Assembly (NCBI RefSeq): GCF_963576675.1
Contig: NC_088913.1
Span: 83,885,001-83,949,000, forward strand
Reading direction: 5' to 3'
DNA length: 64,000 nucleotides
DNA from: Euphorbia lathyris
Lineage: Eukaryota > Streptophyta > Magnoliopsida > Malpighiales > Euphorbiaceae
The notes below the pieces were generated by a model. It did no database searches, was not told where the DNA came from, and saw only the letters and a list, made by a program, of their open reading frames with translations. The position numbers were made by a program, and so were the translations under genes. Positions 58,157-64,000 of the stretch are shown piece by piece (within the stretch, counting starts at the first letter, position 1; each line of letters starts with the position of its first letter).

Positions 58157-58829
58157 TTGAATGAAGGTTGGGACGCGAAGGCAGGCTGGACATCCCAACT
58201 ATGTTGGCACACCCCAGCACAGCCAACAACCCGAGTATTATTAAAAAAAATCGAAAAAGTACAAAGGGAGAAGAAAAAGTTACAAAAAAACGAAGATGAG
58301 CTACATTACAAAGATCGTCAAACACAAGTGCCTGACAGAAATGCGGGGCCGTGGCCCACCAACAAGGAGAGGAGGCAGATTGTCCGTGACTAGCCAGCCG
58401 ATCCGCAGCCTGATTACCTTCTCTGAAAATGTGAGTAGCTCTCCATGTCATGGTAGAAAGCTGTGCCAAACAGGAATGCCATTCTCTTTTGATTCTCCAC
58501 GGGATATCAGACCGGTTATCATTGAGCAAGTTCACAGCATAACTTGAGTCAGATTCTATCCAGATATTTCTCCAATTTCTCTCCCACGTAGCTTCGACAG
58601 TAAACATAATCGCACGAAGCTCTGCAATATAAGCAGGCGCACATCGGATGGGGAAAGCAAAGCAGCCAACCACGAATCCCCTATTGTTACGAAAGATCCC
58701 TCCCGTCCCGACATTTCCCGATATACTTACTGCTCCATCGGTATTTACCTTCAACCATAGAGGAGGCGGCGCGAGCCATCGCACAGTGACGAAATCAGGA
58801 GCAGGGGGCGAACGAACATCAGCAGCAGT
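58157..58829 (-). pseudogene. RNase H domain of a plant L1-type LINE
   Basis: The frame is open from the truncation point. LKVNTDGA, the AELRAI glutamate, ESDS and GNQAADRLA give the D-E-D-D catalytic set of the RVT_3 RNase H found at the 3' end of plant LINE ORF2. The protein tail is hydrophobic and runs past the element end, so the native stop is lost or shifted. Endonuclease and RT are absent. Confidence 0.85.
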
Positions 58830-58830
58830 G
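58157..58830 (-). mobile_element. 5'-truncated LINE with 17-bp target site duplication
   Basis: CATGTTTGTCAACTTTT occurs at 58140-58156 and 58831-58847, flanking 674 bp. On the minus strand the insert ends in a short A run next to the duplication and starts inside a coding frame, as expected of incomplete LINE reverse transcription. Confidence 0.85.
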
Positions 58831-58847
58831 CATGTTTGTCAACTTTT

Positions 58848-59556
58848 AAAACATATAGTTTATCATTGAAAATGGTTCAAACCACATGATTTATTTTTGT
58901 ACTTTTCCATTCTTTTCTCCCCCATCTCCATTTTACATTTCTCTCTCTAAAACTAGTTTCTCTCTATCTGACTCTCTTTCTCATTCTAAAACGAGTAAAT
59001 CAACACCACCATCGACTTTACCGGAGTTGCAGAGTTTGGAAAATGGCTTCCCAACTTCCATCAACCACACCCACAACCATTATTGCAGGATGATCACCTT
59101 ACTGCTTAACAAATGAACTTTTAAATAATGTAATTATAATTAAAAACTCATCAATCGTGAATAGACAAATTTACTTACTTTTGCATGAGAATTCTTGTCT
59201 TTTACTTCTTTAAAAAGGCGTAAACCTCAATCTTCAAAGCAAGATCAAAATCTCAAAAGTGGAAAACCAATTTGGTTTAGATCGATTATGATTGTTAATG
59301 TCACAATTTCTTCCCTTAACAAAAAAACTCAAAACTCATTACATCTCTATCTTCAAGTGTTCGATCACCTATTAATTTATAGGTAATTGATTTAATGGTT
59401 TTAAAGAGAGAAAGGGAGAGTCAACGAGAGTAACTAAGTTTAAAGAGAGAAAGGTAAAAAGGAGATGGAGAAGAAGGATAAAATAGATATTTTAGGCTTT
59501 TGAAAGAGGGAATGAGAGAGAACCAGTGAAAATAGAGAGTCAAAGGTAAAAAAAAA
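58848..59556. other. Intergenic sequence with CT-rich tract
   Basis: Pyrimidine-rich at 58910-59000. Frames such as 58886-59116 are low-complexity. It might be the interior of the element whose arm lies at 59557, but a left arm was not found. Confidence 0.4.
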
Positions 59557-59688
59557 CGCTGATCAACGGTTACAGTGGCCACCAATATTAAAAAGTGTAA
59601 AATTCAGTGATTATACCATTAAAAATTGAAATTCAACGGGCACAATGTTAATATGGGTAAAGTTTAATAGCCATTAGTGTAATTTACC
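59557..59688 (-). repeat. Arm of the GGGTAAATTACAC element family, inverted orientation
   Basis: Ends AGTGTAATTTACC at 59688 and aligns, reversed, with the arms at 55146 and 63782. Confidence 0.65.
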
Positions 59689-60300
59689 TTTTATCAGATA
59701 CTCTAAACGTATTATTAAATTTGAAAATACATATCAATTACTGTTTTAAAATTTTAGTTATTTATTATAGAAGTATAAAGGTTAGTTACATAAAAAAAAC
59801 ATAAAAAATTAAAATCACTTCAAAATAATCTTACATTCAAATACGTCGTCTTAAATTTTAATACATATCTAACCCCACTTTAATAAGTAATATTAGCATA
59901 TATATTTTAGTTTAATATCAATATCTTACAATTAAATTCACAAACTTAGTCAATTTTATAATATATGATAAGAAAATGTAATTTGATTTTATTTTCGACA
60001 AAATTCATTTACCGTATTTGATTTTTAGTGAAATTTTTTTTATCTAATTTAAAATGAATAAAAGAAACACAAATTCATTAATGACGTACCAACAGAGAGT
60101 AGAAATATTGCCAATATATTTCATTTAATTCCAATAGCTATAACATCTCTATTTTTGTTATTAATAAAGTAGTAAATACTTTTATTTTATATTTTTGCAA
60201 TAAAATATCATTTTAGTAACCATAAAATCAAAAACTTTGTGAGTTAAATCATAAAAAAAAACAATTTTTTTCTATAGTTTTGTGTTAAATGAGTTAGAAG

Positions 60301-60424
60301 CTATACTTACTTTGTTTTTGACAAAGTAAACATTACTTTATTTGTTCTCACCATTGGATGATGAAGTGTAAAATTAATACAATGGTGCAAACAAATAAAA
60401 GTAATGGTTACTTTGTAACCATAG
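60301..60424. mobile_element. Small palindromic MITE, copy a
   Basis: Left arm CTATACTTACTTTG... to CACCATTGG and right arm CAATGGTGCA... to GTAACCATAG are inverted, the right arm lacking a short piece. About 124 bp. Superfamily unknown. Confidence 0.55.
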
Positions 60425-60735
60425 AAGACACTATGAAAATAGCCTATTTTATGAAGATAGTAGTTGAAACTTAAAAATAAACTCGTAAAATTAGAGACAC
60501 TGATATAATCTCTATTGATCTCTCAATTTTATTCCATTGTAAAAAATTGTTAGTATTAAATGCAATGCTCTTTCTAGTTTGCTATTTCAAATCATTCCCT
60601 ATATTCAAATTTAAAACAAATTTTGTAAAATAACTATTATGCTTGTAATCTAACATTTTCAAATAATTCTCTATCTTTAGAGGCCATTTAAGTGAATTTA
60701 TAACTGCTACTAATAGATCAAGAATAAGGGTTGAG

Positions 60736-60861
60736 CTATGCTTACTTGTTTTTGACAAAGTAAACCTTACTTTGTTTTTACCATCATTGTTAAAGTCTAC
60801 CATCATCCAATGGTAAAGAAAATAAAATAAGTTTTATTTTGTCAAAAACAACGTAACTATG
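60736..60861. mobile_element. Small palindromic MITE, copy b
   Basis: Same family as copy a, 310 bp away: CTATGCTTACTTG and TTTTGACAAAGTAAAC in the left arm, with the inverse ending near ACGTAACTATGG. Loop near 60790. Confidence 0.55.
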
Positions 60862-61540
60862 GGAGACACCCAAAGATAAAAGTTGAAACAAAATCAAAAT
60901 AAAATCAAAGGTTTTATCATTTTTTCATGTCAAAATCAACGATTATATTTTTATAATTATCTTTACATGCTTAATGAAGTTGTTAATAGTGTGAAAGGTT
61001 TTATGTCCCTCCTTTTTCCTTTTGTAATGCTTTTCTTGTTGTCTTAATATAATCTTTATGTTTTTTTTTTTTTTAAGTTAGAGTTTAAACACCAATTTAG
61101 TACTATTTGTTAAAATTATTTTCATTATGAAATATTTTCTTAAAAAAGATTGTTTTTATACTATAATTAAAAAGAAGTCCTATTACAGATCATTAGACAC
61201 CGTAGTGGAAAAAAAAAATTTAATTTAACTACTCATTACAACATGCTACAGTGAGTATGTGTTGTAGTAATCCTTCAAAGGAATTCCTATAACTATTGGA
61301 CATAAAAGTTGCCCAACTCTTCTCGGTTTTAAAAGGAGAAAAAAATGGTGTAATAAATAGAATTTTTTTAAAATTGTATTATATTAAAAAATTAAAATTA
61401 TATACAAATGTTAATTAAAATTTAGTTTTAAAAGTTAAAAATTAATTTTTAATAAATTATAATAAACCACGAAATATGTATGATTATTAATTATTATTTC
61501 AAATCTTCAAAATATCAATTATATCTAAAATATTTAATGT

Positions 61541-62115
61541 AAGGTTAAGGTGCAAAAATATCCCTAACATTTTGGATCAAAAGCAATTTTACCCCTAATG
61601 TCTAAAATGGTATAATTTTACCCCTAACATTTACAGCCAGGAGCAATTTTACCTCTAAAATTGATAATTTAGGTTAATTTAAGACATTATTATAAAACAC
61701 AAATATTTTTGTTCCTTATTTTGCACCAATTTCATATCAATTCGTTCTAAAAAAATGATTTCATGTTTTTTGTAATTTAATAATAAAATTGAAGATTAAT
61801 ATTTATAAATTCAGTGATTTTTTTTTTGTCTAATTCGTACAAAAGACATTATATTTATTTTTTATTTTTTCACATCCCAACATATATTTGTAATTTGTTA
61901 GGGTTAAAATAACGCACATGCGGAGTGTAGATAACAAGATTCATGACCGAACAGACAGTTTGATGAATTATTTCTGAAATTGACCCAAATTATCAATGTT
62001 ACGAGTAAAATTACTCTTGGCTAAAAACGTTAGGGGTAAAATTGTACCATTTTAGAAGGCAGAGGTAAAACTGCTCCTAACCCAAAACGTTAGGGGCATT
62101 TTTACACCTTAACCC
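61541..62115. mobile_element. 575-bp MITE with ~130-bp inverted repeats and 8-bp TSD
   Basis: Ends AAGGTTAAGGTGCAAAAA and ...TTTTTACACCTTAACCC are inverted, with repeated TTTTACCCCTAA phrases in the arms. TTTAATGT flanks both sides (61533-61540 and 62116-62123). Eight bases fit hAT; a 9-bp imperfect duplication would fit Mutator. No coding inside. Confidence 0.8.
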
Positions 62116-62680
62116 TTTAATGTTTTCAATGTTTAATTAGAGAACTAATATTTAACTTTCATACACAAAAATTACCTTTTCCAAACAGCAAACTACAACA
62201 TTTAACTCTTAACTTTTTAATTTTTATGTAAACTTTCAAACACATCAAATTTGAATCTTTTATTTATATTACTTTCTTCATTTCCCTTCCATTACTTCTC
62301 TAATTCTCACCTCATCCCACCCTTGTTTGGAAAGAAGTTAACAAAAGTTGATTGAAGTAATGAAATATAAATTTTTAAATTAACTTTGTTTAAAAGTTTT
62401 GTTTATTATTAATGTTAATGAAAGTTAACATTTTAATTTCATTAACTCTATGTCTTAAGCACCCAAAATAAAGATTAAAGATTAATACGCATAATGAAAA
62501 CTTTTCAATGAATACTAAATTTTTAACTTTGATTTATAAAGTTAAATTTCAACATTGATGGAAATTCATTGTCACCTCTAACTCCATTATCGTCTGAACT
62601 CCCGTACAAAAATAACTTAGCTAATGGCTAATAGTTGTTTGTGTAAAATGATATATAAAGATAATAATAAAACTTTTATT

Positions 62681-62790
62681 TGAGAGCTTACCTATGCCTT
62701 GGGAGGTCATGGGTTCGAATCACATCCGGATCTGGTGGAGATTTTTCTTTCTTATTTAATGTAAGCGTATTGCGCAAATTTTTGAAAAAA
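62681..62790 (+). mobile_element. SINE-like fragment with Pol III B box
   Basis: GAGAGCTTACC...GGTCATGGGTTCGAATC matches the tRNA-derived head of plant SINEs, with the B box at 62711-62721. The A-box side is missing, and no clear poly-A or duplication was found. Confidence 0.5.
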
Positions 62791-63781
62791 AATGTTAGTA
62801 ATTAAAATTAAAAATATACATCAAAAGAATACTAAAACAAAATTGGCTTTTTAAACCGAATACAATTTCAAAACTAGACGATGTTTAACTAATCAAAACT
62901 TCTAAATTGTCATTTTAACCCACAAGCCCTTAACCTCCAAACTCAAGAACAATGGATTTCATTATTTATGATAATGTCCTCTAATCTCCTTCAAAGAGTA
63001 TTGAAATCGAAATTGGAGACTCAATCCAATAGATTGATCAGTATGGTCATATGTTTTTCGCCCGAATTTACATGTCACTCACACGTGCACCGATACAACT
63101 ATAATTAGGATATTGTTTGCTTGCAATATCAAATTTATTGGCGGATAGCAATTCAAATTCACTTCCATTTTTTAATTTTTTTTAAAAAGCTTTCATCACA
63201 CTACTAACCGCCGGCGACATTTCCCGGCTAACATACTTCAGATCCAAAATCGCGTCAGAAACGAATCATTTTAACATTTTTTTCAGTAGCCGAAACGAAA
63301 AATCAGTAAAAAGAGAAATAAAAACAAAGCGAGATATAAAATCGAGAATTTGAGGCTCAGATCCAAATATAATAAAGATCAGAGAAGGAAAAATATTTAC
63401 CACCATGGCTGCAGCAACCGGTTGCCACTGAAAATGACAAAAATGCCCTTCTCATTTTCCTCAGGCCATCCTGGTTACCTTGCCGCCGATGAAAATGGTA
63501 TTATTCTCCGTTTCCTGATCGGACGCTCCCGGATCGGTTTCATCACAGCCTCATCTATCTATCTATCTATTTATTTATTTATTTATTTTAGGAAAAAGAA
63601 GTGAAAGAGAAGGAAGCACAGAGATCGGTGGAATCATCGACTCAGCCAAGAGCGCCGCATACGGCGGCGCTGCGTTTGAGCCTCAAAAAGTTTCCGGGAG
63701 CGTCAAAACCCTACTTTGTCTATACTCGGTTTTTATAGTGATTTATTATCATTTCTTTTCCGTTTTCGCCCTTTCTCTCAC
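62791..63781. other. Intergenic sequence with possible gene-proximal segment
   Basis: AT-rich to 63190, then more balanced with CCGGCGACATTTCCCGG and an (CTAT)n/(TTAT)n microsatellite at 63556-63591. Short frames on both strands (63350-63604) end in the microsatellite. It could be the edge of a gene beyond the window, but I cannot define an exon. Confidence 0.35.
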
Positions 63782-64000
63782 GGGTAAATTACACACATGG
63801 CCATTGAACTATACCCATTTTCACATTGTGATCACTGAACTTCAATTCTTTTCGGTATGACCATTAAATTTTATACTTTATTACACTGGTAGCCACTATT
63901 ACCGTTGACCAACGTTTTTTTCTTTAACTCTTCCTTTTTACCTATTTTCTCTCTCATTCAATCCTTCTAAACCCTAAAATACCTATTTTATCCTTATTCT
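63782..64000 (+). repeat. Arm of the GGGTAAATTACAC element family, cut by the window end
   Basis: GGGTAAATTACACACATGGCC at 63782 matches the left arm at 55146, and the following CTTCTAAACCCTAAAAT phrase is also shared. The rest lies beyond the window. Confidence 0.7.

Larger units (their letters stand above)
59689..61540. other. AT-rich intergenic sequence
   Basis: No gene seen. Contains two small palindromic MITEs, annotated separately, and poly-A/T tracts. Confidence 0.4.

Noticed and set aside
62681..62790. A tRNA gene
   Set aside because: Only a B box is present; no cloverleaf can be formed, so a SINE fragment is likelier.
63350..63604. 84-codon frame near the right end as a gene
   Set aside because: Runs into the microsatellite, has no motif, and neither strand gives a convincing exon.

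Overview
The window is repeat-rich plant nuclear DNA, most likely from a eudicot. From 1 to about 54,334 it is almost entirely LTR retrotransposons nested in one another. From 54,335 to the end it is AT-rich intergenic DNA with small DNA transposons (MITEs), a truncated LINE and a SINE-like fragment. I see no convincing host protein-coding gene, no rRNA or tRNA gene and no CRISPR array. The organism call rests on lineage-typical retroelement families (Tat, Athila, SIRE-like copia, a Tork/Angela/TAR-type copia), plant-type primer binding sites, LTR promoters with TATA boxes and an Emigrant/Lemi1-type pogo element.

Layout. 1-6328: 3' part of a Tat-lineage Ty3/gypsy element (RT, RNase H, second RNase H, integrase). 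It is followed by a long gene on the opposite strand (3304-5559) with two clean GT-AG introns, then the 3' LTR. 6329-8998 and 41604-43140: pieces of an old Athila-like element A (LTR remnant, gag fragment, spacer, ORF1-like gene), with a foreign copia fragment at 6579-7583. Element A is split by a 32.6-kb block (8999-41598, TSD GTAAC), which is a non-autonomous Athila derivative. That derivative is split by SIRE-like copia 1 (13271-39326, TSD CAAAA). Copia 1 contains a lone Athila-like LTR in reverse (22641-33703), itself split by copia 2 on the minus strand (22794-32239, TSD TTAGG). The 3' LTR of copia 1 also holds a 2.3-kb solo LTR (35982-38269, TSD CGTTC). 43968-54329: SIRE-like copia 3 on the minus strand (TSD GCTGT), nearly intact. 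The nesting order agrees with by-eye LTR divergence: about 2-3% for the Athila derivative, about 1% for copia 1, and under 1% for copia 2 and copia 3.

How the parts work together. Each autonomous element carries the usual cycle genes: gag forms the particle, protease/integrase/RT/RNase H copy and insert the DNA, and PBS and PPT prime the two strands. The most unusual theme is the accessory genes. The copia ORF3 (two copies), the Athila ORF1-like gene and the Tat antisense gene all look able to be transcribed separately from the genomic RNA. ORF3 and ORF1 each have a TATA box about 90-100 bp before the ATG. In the Athila-like sequences, arrays of short GC-rich dyads (TACGC-GGG-GCGTA in one family, CTGCTCG-N-CGAGCAG in another) sit upstream of the TATA box, both in the LTR promoter and before the internal ORF1 gene. 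I regard this dyad-array plus TATA module, and the private promoters of accessory ORFs, as the best candidates for something undescribed.
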